DNA from: Oscillospiraceae bacterium
GTDB taxonomy: Bacteria > Bacillota > Clostridia > Oscillospirales > Oscillospiraceae
Direction: 5' to 3'
Assembly (NCBI GenBank): GCA_902774015.1
Contig: CACYHB010000003.1
Coordinates: 103,827-167,826 of the forward strand
DNA: 64,000 nucleotides
Part shown: positions 25,735-33,439 of the stretch, piece after piece
Layout: each line of letters starts with the position of its first letter
How positions within the stretch are numbered: the first letter of the stretch is position 1
The notes under the pieces: generated by a model
Database searches by the model: none
What the model was told of the DNA's origin: nothing
What the model saw: the letters and a program-made list of their open reading frames with translations, nothing else
Program-made: the position numbers and the translations under genes

Positions 25735-26691
25735 ATGAAAACCGTTCTGGTTACGCTGCCTGTGGAAGAGCGGCATAAGAGTGCGCTGGAGAATGCAGGG
25801 CCGGACTGCCGCTTTGTTTACTGCGGTATGAACGGAGCTACGAAAGAGCTTGTACAGCAGGCCGACGTAATCCTCGGCTGCGTACCTGCAGGATTGATTC
25901 AGGCCTCGCCTCGTCTCGGCCTCCTGCAGCTCTATTCCGCAGGCGCCGATCCCTATATCGTCCCCGGCGTTCTCCATGAGAATACGGTCCTTACCAACGC
26001 CACCGGCGCCTACGGCAAGGCCGTGGGGGAGCACGCCTTTGCCATGACCCTTGCCCTGCAGAAAAATCTGCACCGCTACCGGGACGCGCAGCGTGCCCGT
26101 CACTGGACGGATTTCGGCCAGGTCTGCTCTTTGTCGGACTGCACGGTGGTCATTGTCGGCTTGGGTGACATCGGGCTTCATTATGCGCGGCTCTGCAAGG
26201 CTATGGGTGCCCATACCATCGGCGTCAAGCGCCGCCCGGGACCCTGCCCCGAGGGCGTGGACGAGCTCTGCCTGAGCGATGCATTGGATGCGGTTCTGCC
26301 GCGGGCGGATGTACTCGCTTCCTTCCTGCCCGGTACGGGCGATACAAAAGCCCTTTACAACGCGGAGCGTTTCGCTGCCATGAAGGAAAGCGCCGTCTTC
26401 ATCAACTGCGGACGCGGCAGCGCGGTAAAAACCGAGGTTCTGGCGGAGGCTCTGCGCTCCGGTCAGATCGCCGCTGCCGGCGTTGATGTGTGCGAAACGG
26501 AGCCTCTGCCGGAAGACAGTCCGCTCTGGGAGCTGGAGAATCTTCTTATCACGCCCCACGTCTCCGGCAACTTCCATCTGGCGGACATTCTGGAAAAGAT
26601 CGTGGCGCTCTCGGCAGAAAACCTGAGCGCCTATCTTGCGGGCAGACCGCTGCGCAACGTCGTGGATTTCGAGACCGGCTACAAAAAGTGA
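25735..26691 (+). CDS. D-isomer 2-hydroxyacid dehydrogenase
   Basis: 318 residues. The nucleotide fold VGLGDIGLHYARLCKAMGA near residue 142 and the catalytic set Arg (NCGRGS near 225), Glu (CETEP near 253) and His (TPHVSG near 273) are all present. It is short relative to SerA and lacks an ACT domain, so it is more likely a hydroxypyruvate, glyoxylate or phenylpyruvate-type reductase than a dedicated serine-pathway enzyme. It lies 33 bases upstream of nrdR with no terminator between. Confidence 0.87.
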   Translation: MKTVLVTLPVEERHKSALENAGPDCRFVYCGMNGATKELVQQADVILGCVPAGLIQASPRLGLLQLYSAGADPYIVPGVLHENTVLTNATGAYGKAVGEHAFAMTLALQKNLHRYRDAQRARHWTDFGQVCSLSDCTVVIVGLGDIGLHYARLCKAMGAHTIGVKRRPGPCPEGVDELCLSDALDAVLPRADVLASFLPGTGDTKALYNAERFAAMKESAVFINCGRGSAVKTEVLAEALRSGQIAAAGVDVCETEPLPEDSPLWELENLLITPHVSGNFHLADILEKIVALSAENLSAYLAGRPLRNVVDFETGYKK

Positions 26692-26724
26692 TCAGCAATC
26701 TTACAGACAGAGGAGAATTGAGAT

Positions 26725-27183
26725 ATGAAATGCCCGTTTTGCGGATATACTGAGAGCAAAGTGATTGATTCCCGTCCGGCCGAGGAGGGCGCCACCATCC
26801 GCCGGCGCAGAGAGTGCCTTGCCTGCAGCAAGCGCTTTACCACCTATGAGATCATCGAGCGGATGCCGCTGGTGGTCGTCAAACGGGACGGCAGCCGCCA
26901 GAGCTTTGACAAGGTCAAGCTCATCAACGGCATGGTCCGCGCCTGTGAGAAACGGCCCGTCTCCCTGCAGACGCTGGAGCAGATCGCCGATGAGATCGAG
27001 CAGGAGCTGCAGAGCAATCTGGAGCGCGAGATCAGCACGGTCGACGTGGGCGAGATGGTCATGAAGCGCCTGAAGGACATAGATGAAGTCGCTTACGTGC
27101 GTTTTGCCTCCGTCTACCGTAGCTTCAAGGACATCAACACCTTTATGGAAGAATTGTCCAAGCTGCTGCTGGACAAGCAGTAA
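26725..27183 (+). CDS. nrdR: Transcriptional repressor NrdR
   Basis: 152 residues, the normal length. The N-terminal zinc ribbon has CPFC (3-6) and CLAC (31-34), followed by the ATP-cone beginning [17 protein letters not shown]. NrdR senses dATP/ATP and represses ribonucleotide-reductase genes by binding NrdR boxes. No nrd gene is in the window. SD AGAGGAG precedes the ATG. Confidence 0.96.
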   Translation: MKCPFCGYTESKVIDSRPAEEGATIRRRRECLACSKRFTTYEIIERMPLVVVKRDGSRQSFDKVKLINGMVRACEKRPVSLQTLEQIADEIEQELQSNLEREISTVDVGEMVMKRLKDIDEVAYVRFASVYRSFKDINTFMEELSKLLLDKQ

Positions 27184-27208
27184 GCAGGGACTGCTTGACG
27201 AGCGGGCG

Positions 27209-27880
27209 CTATTCCTTGTCACAGAAAAACACGTTTCCGTTCCTGTCCGCCGTCATAAGAAAAACGCGTTTGGGATCGCTGCACCCATGCTCACGAAGCT
27301 TCTGTTCCAGCCACTTGCGGTTATAGCCGAGCTGCCTGAGGTTATCGTCCATCACCCTACCTTCGCTGACGATCACGCTCGGATAAGCCGCCTGCCCGGC
27401 GGAAAGACCCAGTTGTCCGGCAGTCACGGGCTGCGCTTCGGCGATGGGGATGATGTTGAGGGTCCCGTTTGTCTCCAGAATTGCATACAGGACTTCGTTG
27501 ATGTCGAGAATGCCGCGTGTACGCATGGCCTGCATCAGCTCGTCCGCGGTGAAACGGTTTTTGCGCATCTCCGCCTGGTTGACTTTTCCGCGGTCGATGA
27601 TAAGGCTTGGCCTGCCGTACAGAAGCGAACGCAGGCGGATACTGCGCATGCTGAGAAAGGCGGTCAGCAGCTCCAGGGCTGAGAGCACGGCAATCGCCAA
27701 AAGGGGAGGCAGCAAGGGTTGTTCCGTCTCCTCAAGGGGATGGGCGGCAAGATTCGCGATCAGGGCCGCCACCACAAATTCCGACAGTTCCATCTCTCCG
27801 AGCTGGCGCTTGCCCAGCAATCGGAGAAACAGCATGAGGACACAGTAGATGACGCCCGTTCTGATAATGATAATCCACAT
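27209..27880 (-). CDS. DUF421 family membrane protein (YetF/YrbG-like)
   Basis: 223 residues from ATG 27880. Three membrane helices at the N-terminus with LLGKRQLGEMELSEFVV, the DUF421 signature, then a cytoplasmic two-lobe domain containing RPSLIIDRGKV and YPSVIVSEGRV. Bacillus relatives (YetF, YdfS, YkjA) are membrane proteins, some spore-associated. Function is unassigned. It converges with nrdR and is divergent from the NagB-like gene 36 bases away. No clear ribosome site precedes the ATG. Confidence 0.8.
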   Translation of the reverse strand: MWIIIIRTGVIYCVLMLFLRLLGKRQLGEMELSEFVVAALIANLAAHPLEETEQPLLPPLLAIAVLSALELLTAFLSMRSIRLRSLLYGRPSLIIDRGKVNQAEMRKNRFTADELMQAMRTRGILDINEVLYAILETNGTLNIIPIAEAQPVTAGQLGLSAGQAAYPSVIVSEGRVMDDNLRQLGYNRKWLEQKLREHGCSDPKRVFLMTADRNGNVFFCDKE

Positions 27881-27916
27881 AGGGTTAGTTTGACCCCGGG
27901 GAAAGGAGACTATACC

Positions 27917-28615
27917 ATGAAAACGATCATTGCCAGTTATGAAGAGTGCAATGCCAAAGCGGCAGAGCAGATCTGCCGGATTCTGAATGAAAAGCCTGAC
28001 GCAGTGCTGGCCCTCTCCGCCGGACGTACGCCCCGGGGCCTGTATGAGGAGTTGTCCCGCCTCTGTGCGGCAGGCTCGCTGAGCTTCCGGGAGGCAAAGC
28101 TCTTTGCCGTTACCGAGTTCGAGGGCGTGGACGAGGAGCAGAGCTGCCGGCATATGCTGGAGAGCTGCTTTGTGGAGAAAACGGACATCCGGCCGGAAAA
28201 CTGCCGCTTCCTCAGCCCGGAGACGATCGTCGATTACGATGCGCAGATCAAGGCTGCCGGAGGTCTGGATGTGGCGGTGCTGGGCCTCGGCGCCAACGCC
28301 CACATCGGCTACAACGAGCCTGCCGTCCCTTACGACTCCCTGAGTCACCGCCAGAAGCTGACCGACGCCACCAAGCGCCAGAACGCGGAGGTTTTCGGCT
28401 CCGAAGATGCTGTGCCGGAGTACGGCTACACCATGGGGATTTATACCTTGGTCTGGGCAACCGAGATCATCGTGCTCGCTTTCGGCGAGGAGAAGGCGGA
28501 CGCTGTGCATAAGATGCTCTACGGACGGGACGACAGCTCCGTCCCTGCGGCCTTCCTGCAGATCCCGCGGGATGTGACCGTATATCTGGACGAGAAAGCG
28601 GCGAGCAGGCTGTAA
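27917..28615 (+). CDS. Glucosamine-6-phosphate deaminase/isomerase-family protein (NagB-like, altered catalytic residues)
   Basis: 232 residues from ATG 27917 behind AAAGGAG. The NagB fold is clear from ALSAGRTPRGLYEEL near residue 32 and GLGANAHIGYNEP at 123-135. His129 and Glu134 match the catalytic His and Glu of NagB. The enolising Asp of the usual NMDEY motif is Thr66 (FAVTEFEG), and the Asp of GEDGH is Asn127. With both acids lost, normal deamination of GlcN-6-P is doubtful. It may act on another sugar phosphate, like 6-phosphogluconolactonase-type relatives, or be a sensor. No amino-sugar genes are adjacent. Confidence 0.75.
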   Translation: MKTIIASYEECNAKAAEQICRILNEKPDAVLALSAGRTPRGLYEELSRLCAAGSLSFREAKLFAVTEFEGVDEEQSCRHMLESCFVEKTDIRPENCRFLSPETIVDYDAQIKAAGGLDVAVLGLGANAHIGYNEPAVPYDSLSHRQKLTDATKRQNAEVFGSEDAVPEYGYTMGIYTLVWATEIIVLAFGEEKADAVHKMLYGRDDSSVPAAFLQIPRDVTVYLDEKAASRL

Positions 28616-28626
28616 AGATAAAGAAA

Positions 28627-28693
28627 TTAACGACAAACGTTAAAAAGTTATTGACAAACATAACTCCCTGTGTTATCTTGACAGCACAGGGAG
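28627..28693 (+). promoter_or_regulatory. Promoter with two inverted repeats for the DUF2975-XRE pair
   Basis: TTGACA (28651-28656), 17 bases, TATCTT (28674-28679). Upstream lies TTAACG-N5-CGTTAA (28627-28643); across the -10 lies CTCCCTGTG-N12-CACAGGGAG (28664-28672, 28685-28693). Both are candidate operators for the small XRE regulator. Confidence 0.65.
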
Positions 28694-28703
28694 GTGCATT
28701 TTT

Positions 28704-29213
28704 ATGACGCAGAAGGAATTCAAGTCTCGCTTTGAGCGCTACGCTCGCGTTGGAACATTGGCTTTTACGCTGCTTGTGTTGTACTGGCTCATCCAGACGG
28801 CGATTACGGCTTATTTTGTGATTACCGGAGAAGTCCCGCCCGGTGAGGCGGAGCAGAGTTTTTTCAACCTGATCTACAGCTTGCTGTTCAGTGTTTTCGT
28901 GGTGGCAATCATGGTGATGGTCATTCGTCTGCTGCAGAGCATTCAGAAGGGGAGAACGCCCTTTACGATGGCCAATGTACGGCGTCTGCGCCGGATCGGC
29001 TGGATGCTGGTTGCCTTTGAGGTGCTGCAGCATGTGACGACCCGCCTCTTCTGGGCAGCCGCCAGCGGCCGGGTGGAGGATGGCGAGAAGGTCGTTTATT
29101 ATTTCAGCTCTACCGCCGGCATGGTGATGATCGTGGGCTTGGCCGTTCTTGCAATCTCCGTGGTATTCCAGTACGGCGTTGAGCTGCAGAGCCTGTCCGA
29201 TGAGACGCTGTGA
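28704..29213 (+). CDS. DUF2975 family membrane protein
   Basis: 169 residues with four predicted membrane helices (about 20-40, 55-80, 105-125, 135-155), matching DUF2975. Such proteins are nearly always paired with a small Cro/CI-type regulator, as here, and are thought to sense membrane or cell-surface state. The biochemical function is unknown. SD GGGAGG is 10 bases before the ATG and is part of the promoter inverted repeat. Confidence 0.8.
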   Translation: MTQKEFKSRFERYARVGTLAFTLLVLYWLIQTAITAYFVITGEVPPGEAEQSFFNLIYSLLFSVFVVAIMVMVIRLLQSIQKGRTPFTMANVRRLRRIGWMLVAFEVLQHVTTRLFWAAASGRVEDGEKVVYYFSSTAGMVMIVGLAVLAISVVFQYGVELQSLSDETL

Positions 29214-29222
29214 GGTGCCGCC

Positions 29223-29432
29223 ATGCCAATTATTTTACGTCTTGACCGGGTAATGGCCGATCGGAAGATGAGTCTCAAGGAGCTCTCGGAGCGGGTGGGC
29301 GTTGCCAATGTGAACCTCAGCAAGCTGAAAACCGGCAAGGTCAGCGCGATCCGCTTCTCCACACTGGAGGCCATCTGCGACGTGCTGGACTGTCAGCCCG
29401 GGGACATTCTGGAGTATAACAGAGAAGAATAA
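29223..29432 (+). CDS. Small XRE-family DNA-binding regulator (YozG-like)
   Basis: 69 residues, almost entirely a helix-turn-helix: MSLKELSERVGVANVNLSKL then FSTLEAICDVLDCQPGDIL. This is the one-domain Cro/CI type that accompanies DUF2975. It follows the membrane protein by 9 bases and is closed by a strong terminator. It likely represses its own operon through the repeats at 28627-28693 (inference). Confidence 0.88.
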   Translation: MPIILRLDRVMADRKMSLKELSERVGVANVNLSKLKTGKVSAIRFSTLEAICDVLDCQPGDILEYNREE

Positions 29433-29448
29433 TGCGAAAAAACACTTT

Positions 29449-29485
29449 GGCCTGTGGAAAACGCAGTTTTCCACAGGCCCTTTTT
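29449..29485 (+). terminator. Intrinsic terminator after the XRE gene
   Basis: Perfect 14-bp arms (29449-29462 and 29466-29479), loop GCA, followed by CTTTTT. Confidence 0.92.
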
Positions 29486-30276
29486 CATATCATGTTTCTG
29501 TATTCCGCTGCGTTCTGTACACTGTCGGGAGGGAAGAACTCCTCCACCGGGAAACGGATCCGGCCGAAAAGCTCGCAGGGATCGTCCTCGCTGCTGCCTG
29601 GGCACTCCTTCTCGGGCAGACTGTAGTCGTAGGCGGGGATCAGCAGCTGGGTATCCCGCTCCAGGCGGATCAGGCTGAACTGCCCTACCGTCACATACCA
29701 GCGCCGTCCAGCGCTGTTCAAAACCAGCTCTTCCGGGAAAGCGTCGGTGATGTAGGCGGGGATGATGCCCGGTTCCAGGTCAGCCTGCGGATGGGAACCG
29801 GGATCGACCAGCTTCATATGCAGCGCGATCGGGTCTACAGCGTTGACAACGGCAATCGGCAGTTCATCGCCGCCGATGACAGGTGCGGCCGCGTCTGAGG
29901 CAAAGGTCATGGAATTGCTCTCGCTCCCGAAGAGCATGACGCGCTTATCAAAAATGGCAAGACCCAGCGCCGTCTCCCCGGCCGGAAATGTTTCGGCCGT
30001 GACGCGGTAGAAATAGGTACAGTCTACAGTGTAGTGGCCGCGGTTGAAGCTGATGGGTTCCACTTTGACTGCCACATGCAGCAGCTCTGCGGACCGGGGC
30101 CGTATACTCAGCGCACTCTCTATGTAATTCTGCGATGTGACCGTAGGATAGACCCGCAGATCGTCCACGCAGTCTTTGTCTCGGCAGCCGTCGAAGATTT
30201 TTCTCGTACTGACGGATACGGCCTCGCGGATTTGCGGCGTTTCGTCGGGCCGGTTCGGCACAACTCTCTCGGGCAT
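29485..30276 (-). CDS. Conserved hypothetical protein of Clostridia
   Basis: 263 residues from ATG 30276 behind GGAGGTG. No signal peptide or membrane helix. The opening MPERVVPNRP...STRKIFDGCRDKDCVDDLRVYPT includes a CxxKDC motif. The middle is beta-rich (YTVDCTYFYRV) and the C-terminus holds CPGSSEDDPC. I recall proteins with this opening as conserved unknowns in spore-forming Clostridia, but I cannot name a function. Single gene, divergent from the DUF4364 gene. Confidence 0.7.
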   Translation of the reverse strand: MPERVVPNRPDETPQIREAVSVSTRKIFDGCRDKDCVDDLRVYPTVTSQNYIESALSIRPRSAELLHVAVKVEPISFNRGHYTVDCTYFYRVTAETFPAGETALGLAIFDKRVMLFGSESNSMTFASDAAAPVIGGDELPIAVVNAVDPIALHMKLVDPGSHPQADLEPGIIPAYITDAFPEELVLNSAGRRWYVTVGQFSLIRLERDTQLLIPAYDYSLPEKECPGSSEDDPCELFGRIRFPVEEFFPPDSVQNAAEYRNMI

Positions 30277-30335
30277 AACAGCACCTCCATGCAAATGGTT
30301 TCAGTACAGTCTATGCCTGCCGGAAGAAATTGTGC

Positions 30336-30363
30336 TTGAAAAATGGGAGCGATGAAGTATAAT
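30336..30363 (+). promoter_or_regulatory. Promoter of the DUF4364 gene
   Basis: TTGAAA (30336-30341), 16-base spacer, TATAAT (30358-30363), 31 bases before the start codon. Confidence 0.75.
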
Positions 30364-30394
30364 AAATTAATAAAATGTGCCAGGGAGGACGGAA

Positions 30395-30910
30395 ATGGAC
30401 AACTTTGGCTTCATTCATGAAAAACTGGATATCAAGATCCTTATCCTTTTCGTTCTTCGCCGCCTGCCCGGCACGGTGGATCCGGAGACGCTGCTGGAGA
30501 TTTGCCAATGTGACGGGGGCATCGGGTATTTCGATTACTCCGACTGCTTGAGTGAACTGGTGGATACCGGCCATATCGAGGAGAATGAGGACGGCTACCG
30601 CATCACCGAAAAGGGCGCCCGCAATGCCGACACGGTGGAGAGCAGCCTGCCCTACTCGGTGCGTGTCAAGGCGATGCACCTGATCGCCCCGGTGGAGGAG
30701 AGGCTTCGCAGAGAAGCCATGATCGTAGCCCGGCATGAAGACAATGAGCACGGTTGTACGGTTGAACTCGCCATGTCCGACGGAAAAGGGGAGATCGCTC
30801 ATATGCGTCTCCTGTGTACCGGGGAAGAGCAGGCGAAGCAGATTGAAAAGCGCTTTCGCAAGAACGCCGAGGGCTACTATCAGAAAATTATGGAATTACT
30901 GACGGAGTAA
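30395..30910 (+). CDS. DUF4364 family protein
   Basis: 171 residues from ATG 30395 behind AGGGAGG. An N-terminal winged-helix-like region (KLDIKILILFVLRRLP...YSDCLSELVDTGHIEENEDGYRITEKG, residues 9-70) is followed by a mixed alpha/beta domain. The family is restricted to Clostridia and is presumed to be regulatory; no ligand is known. Single gene with its own promoter. Confidence 0.82.
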   Translation: MDNFGFIHEKLDIKILILFVLRRLPGTVDPETLLEICQCDGGIGYFDYSDCLSELVDTGHIEENEDGYRITEKGARNADTVESSLPYSVRVKAMHLIAPVEERLRREAMIVARHEDNEHGCTVELAMSDGKGEIAHMRLLCTGEEQAKQIEKRFRKNAEGYYQKIMELLTE

Positions 30911-31002
30911 TATTTTTATCGTATCATAAACGGCACACGATCGGTATTATCTTCTTTCCGTTTCGCGTGTTATTCTGAACAAAACGGAAGGAGCGATCAA
31001 AC

Positions 31003-32016
31003 ATGCATACAGCAATTCCCGAGGGTTATAAGAGCCTTCTTTCCATCTATGACACGCAGAAGGCCATCAGCCTGCTCAAGCGTCTGTTCGAGGACAGGCT
31101 TGCGGCCCTGCTGAACCTTTACCGTGTCTCCGCCCCGCTCTTCGTGGAGGAGAGCTCCGGCCTGAACGACAATCTGAACGGCTATGAGCGCCCCGTCTCT
31201 TTCGACATCCTGCGCTCCGAACACCGTGCTCAGGTGGTGCAGTCTCTGGCCAAATGGAAACGCGTGGCGCTCAAGCGCTATGGTTTCTTCCCAGGCAAGG
31301 GCCTCTATACGGATATGGACGCCATCCGCCGGGACGAGGACGTGCTGGATAATCTGCACTCGGTCTATGTGGACCAGTGGGACTGGGAGAAGATCATTCT
31401 GCCGGAGAACCGGAATCTCGACTATCTGAAGCTCACGGTCATGGACATCGTCACCGCTATCTGCGATACCCAGGACACCATGCAGGCCATCTATCCCCAG
31501 CTTCAGCAGCTGGGCAAGCTGGATCGCCGCGTCTCGTTCGTGACGAGCCAGGAGCTGGAGGACCGCTGGCCGGAGCTCACGCCGAAGGAGCGTGAGAACG
31601 CCTGGGTCAGGGAGCATAAGACCACCTTCATCATCGGCATCGGCGGCAAGCTCCGCTCCGGGAAGCCCCATGACGGCCGCGCGCCCGACTATGACGACTG
31701 GGACCTGAACGGAGATATTCTGTTTTGGGACGATGTGCTGGACTGCGCCATGGAGATCAGCTCCATGGGCATCCGCGTGGACCCGGAATCCATGGACCGG
31801 CAGCTCACGCTCGCCGGCTGTGACGAGAGAAGGGCGCTGCCCTACCACAGGGCGCTCCTGAAGGGAGAGCTGCCCCTGACGATCGGCGGCGGCATCGGCC
31901 AGTCCCGCGTATCCATGCTGCTGCTGGGCAAGGCCCACATCGGGGAAGTGCAGGCCTCCATCTGGGATGAGGACACGGTAAAAGTCTGTGAGGAAGCCGG
32001 GATCATCCTGCTGTGA
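31003..32016 (+). CDS. asnA: Aspartate-ammonia ligase (asparagine synthetase A)
   Basis: 337 residues, normal for AsnA. It shows the class II synthetase-like core: DNLNGYERPVSFDI near residue 57, AQVVQSLAKWKRVAL near 77, DQWDWEKII near 126, and the C-terminal GGGIGQSRVSMLLL. It makes asparagine from aspartate, ammonium and ATP. Using free ammonium rather than glutamine suits an organism that also makes ammonium through NrfA and asparaginase. It is followed by a bidirectional terminator. Confidence 0.96.
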   Translation: MHTAIPEGYKSLLSIYDTQKAISLLKRLFEDRLAALLNLYRVSAPLFVEESSGLNDNLNGYERPVSFDILRSEHRAQVVQSLAKWKRVALKRYGFFPGKGLYTDMDAIRRDEDVLDNLHSVYVDQWDWEKIILPENRNLDYLKLTVMDIVTAICDTQDTMQAIYPQLQQLGKLDRRVSFVTSQELEDRWPELTPKERENAWVREHKTTFIIGIGGKLRSGKPHDGRAPDYDDWDLNGDILFWDDVLDCAMEISSMGIRVDPESMDRQLTLAGCDERRALPYHRALLKGELPLTIGGGIGQSRVSMLLLGKAHIGEVQASIWDEDTVKVCEEAGIILL

Positions 32017-32033
32017 TACGCCAGGACCACAAA

Positions 32034-32076
32034 AAGCCTGTCATCCCTTGGGCTATGCCCGAGGGATGACAGGCTT
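32034..32076. terminator. Bidirectional terminator between asnA and thiN
   Basis: Fifteen-base arms (32034-32048 and 32062-32076) with internal GGGC/GCCC pairing, preceded by AAAAA on the plus strand, which becomes the U-tract for thiN on the minus strand. Confidence 0.85.
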
Positions 32077-32085
32077 GCGTTTATC

Positions 32086-32700
32086 TTACAGCATGGATTC
32101 GACGATCAGCAGCGTTCCTTCCGATACGGTGATCTCGGCCTCGTGAGCAGTCCACTCGTTGCTCACGCCGATGGGGAAGAAGCTGGTGATCTCCGCCTCC
32201 TTCAGCGGATATTTAACGCCGGAGAGACTGACCCGGCAGCGATCCTCCGCAGCAAAGACGGAGAGGGAAAAACCTTCGCGCCGCGAAAGGCGGAGCCGCC
32301 CTTCTTTCAGCGCGTAGATGCGGCAGTCGGGACTGTCCGCCGCGGCGAGCGCCCCCTGCCGCGCTGCGAAGCAGAGCGTCTGCAGATTCGCCAGCGTGTG
32401 ATCCAGGCGGCCGCCCAAAACGCAGTAAAAGCGCAGGTCCCGATAACCGGATGCGAGCGCATAGCGCACGGCGGACATGGTGTCCGTGTCGTCCTTTACA
32501 CAGGGGAGATGCAGCACGGGGACGTCTTCGGAGATGCTCCCGGAATAAGAATCAAAATCCCCGATCACGAGATCGGGCCGTATGCCCGAGCGGATACAGT
32601 ATTCATAGCCCCGGTCGCAGGCGATGATAAAAGCGTCGGAGTCCGGTGCGGGGATCGGGTGGTATTCTCCTCCGGAGACGATGATGCAGTGTTTGGACAT
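32086..32700 (-). CDS. thiN: Thiamine diphosphokinase
   Basis: 204 residues. IACDRGYEYC near residue 27, DLVIGDFDS near 43, the KDDTDT motif near 69 and LGGRLDHTLANL near 95 are the ThiN signature. It converts thiamine to thiamine diphosphate, the cofactor of the transketolase encoded at 807-2561. A promoter lies directly upstream, bracketed by a 12-bp inverted repeat, and there is no room for a TPP riboswitch. Confidence 0.93.
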   Translation of the reverse strand: MSKHCIIVSGGEYHPIPAPDSDAFIIACDRGYEYCIRSGIRPDLVIGDFDSYSGSISEDVPVLHLPCVKDDTDTMSAVRYALASGYRDLRFYCVLGGRLDHTLANLQTLCFAARQGALAAADSPDCRIYALKEGRLRLSRREGFSLSVFAAEDRCRVSLSGVKYPLKEAEITSFFPIGVSNEWTAHEAEITVSEGTLLIVESML

Positions 32701-32721
32701 GACTCAGGCCCTCCGCAATCA

Positions 32722-32777
32722 GATGCCTGCATCATAAGCTTTTGAAGGCGTCCTTGTCAAGCCGGGATGCAGGCATC
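32722..32777 (-). promoter_or_regulatory. thiN promoter bracketed by a 12-bp inverted repeat
   Basis: On the minus strand TTGACA (32760-32755), an 18-base spacer and TATGAT (32736-32731). The arms GATGCCTGCATC (32722-32733) and GATGCAGGCATC (32766-32777) are perfect inverted copies placed over the -10/start region and upstream of the -35. Confidence 0.7.
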
Positions 32778-32880
32778 GGGAGGACACGCGCGCATCTGCC
32801 CTCCGTCAGCCCGCTGCCGGCAGTATCAGTATACCGGATGTTTCCCGCGCAGAAGCGCGAAGCCCGGCGGAAGATTTTGC

Positions 32881-32909
32881 TTGCACTTTTTTCCCGCCTG
32901 TGGTATACT
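32881..32909 (+). promoter_or_regulatory. Promoter of tRNA-Gly
   Basis: TTGCAC (32881-32886), 17-base spacer, TATACT (32904-32909); the tRNA begins 11 bases later. Confidence 0.85.
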
Positions 32910-32919
32910 GCCAATGCAC

Positions 32920-32993
32920 GCGGATGTAGTTCATCGGTAGAACTCCGGCTTCCCAAGCCGATAAGGTGGGTTCGACTCCCATCATCCGCTCCA
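32920..32993 (+). tRNA. tRNA-Gly (anticodon CCC), CCA encoded
   Basis: The acceptor stem GCGGATG (32920-32926) pairs with CATCCGC (32983-32989), then discriminator T and encoded CCA (32991-32993). The anticodon stem-loop has loop TTCCCAA, giving anticodon CCC, and the T-arm is GTGGGTTCGACTCCCAT. It decodes GGG. A good terminator follows at 32998. Confidence 0.95.
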
Positions 32994-32997
32994 GACA

Positions 32998-33022
32998 AAA
33001 ACCGCCCGTGAGGGCGGTTTTT
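32998..33022 (+). terminator. Terminator of tRNA-Gly
   Basis: AAAACCGCCC (32998-33007) pairs with GGGCGGTTTT (33012-33021), loop GTGA. A second near-identical copy lies at about 33254-33278. Confidence 0.9.
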
Positions 33023-33320
33023 GCTTTGTGAAGGATGGATGGGAGTCGAATCACGTCCGCACATGCCATAGGGCATGTGCATTCGCCAGTTCACAAACTG
33101 GTTTTTGCTTTGTGAAGGATGGATGGGAGTCGAATCACGTCCGCACATGCCATAGGGCATGTGCATTCACCAGTTCACAAACTGGCGAATACTATTGTTT
33201 TCTTTTCAGTACGAAAAGAAAACGCAAGCGACTCCCATCATCCGCTCCAGACAAAAAACCGCCCGTGAGGGCGGTTTTAGCTTTGTGAAGGATGGATGGG
33301 AGTCGAATCACGTCCGCACA
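33023..33320. repeat. tRNA-flanking repeat cluster
   Basis: An 84-bp unit beginning GCTTTGTGAAGG occurs at 33023-33106, again at 33107-33185, and as a 41-bp partial copy at 33280-33320. Each unit carries GATGGGAGTCGA, an exact inverted copy of the T-arm of the tRNA upstream. Full copies add two hairpins, CACATGCC-ATA-GGGCATGTG and CCAGTT-CACA-AACTGG. Between copies 2 and 3 lie a perfect 11-bp-arm hairpin (33197-33223) and a second copy of the tRNA 3' end. No protein gene is supported here. Confidence 0.85.
33229..33278 (+). repeat. Duplicated 3' end of tRNA-Gly plus terminator
   Basis: This segment repeats 32973-33021 (T-arm, acceptor stem, CCA and terminator), differing by one extra A in the A-run. 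The 256-bp offset direct repeat resembles an att-type duplication at a tRNA 3' end, or a tandem duplication. The 5' half of the tRNA is absent, so it is not a second tRNA. Confidence 0.8.
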
Positions 33321-33349
33321 CGTCTAAAGGCATTTTTTACAATTTCATG

Positions 33350-33378
33350 TTGATTTTCCCGGGGGCATAATCTATATT
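33350..33378 (+). promoter_or_regulatory. Promoter of the SPFH/zinc-ribbon operon
   Basis: TTGATT (33350-33355), 17-base spacer, TATATT (33373-33378), 61 bases before the start codon. Confidence 0.6.
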
Positions 33379-33439
33379 TATACCTAGAGCAACGACTGCC
33401 GATTGTTATCCAAAGATAGAGTTTGAAAGGAGTATTCAC

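Noticed and set aside
32086-32760. TPP riboswitch before thiN
   Set aside because: The promoter lies about 30 bases before the start codon, leaving no room for the aptamer, and no THI-box sequence is seen.
33023-33185. CRISPR array
   Set aside because: The tandem units are 84 bp with no unique spacers between identical short repeats, are derived from tRNA sequence, and no cas gene is present.
33229-33253. Second tRNA gene
   Set aside because: Only the T-arm side, acceptor 3' strand and CCA are duplicated; the D-arm and anticodon arm are missing.
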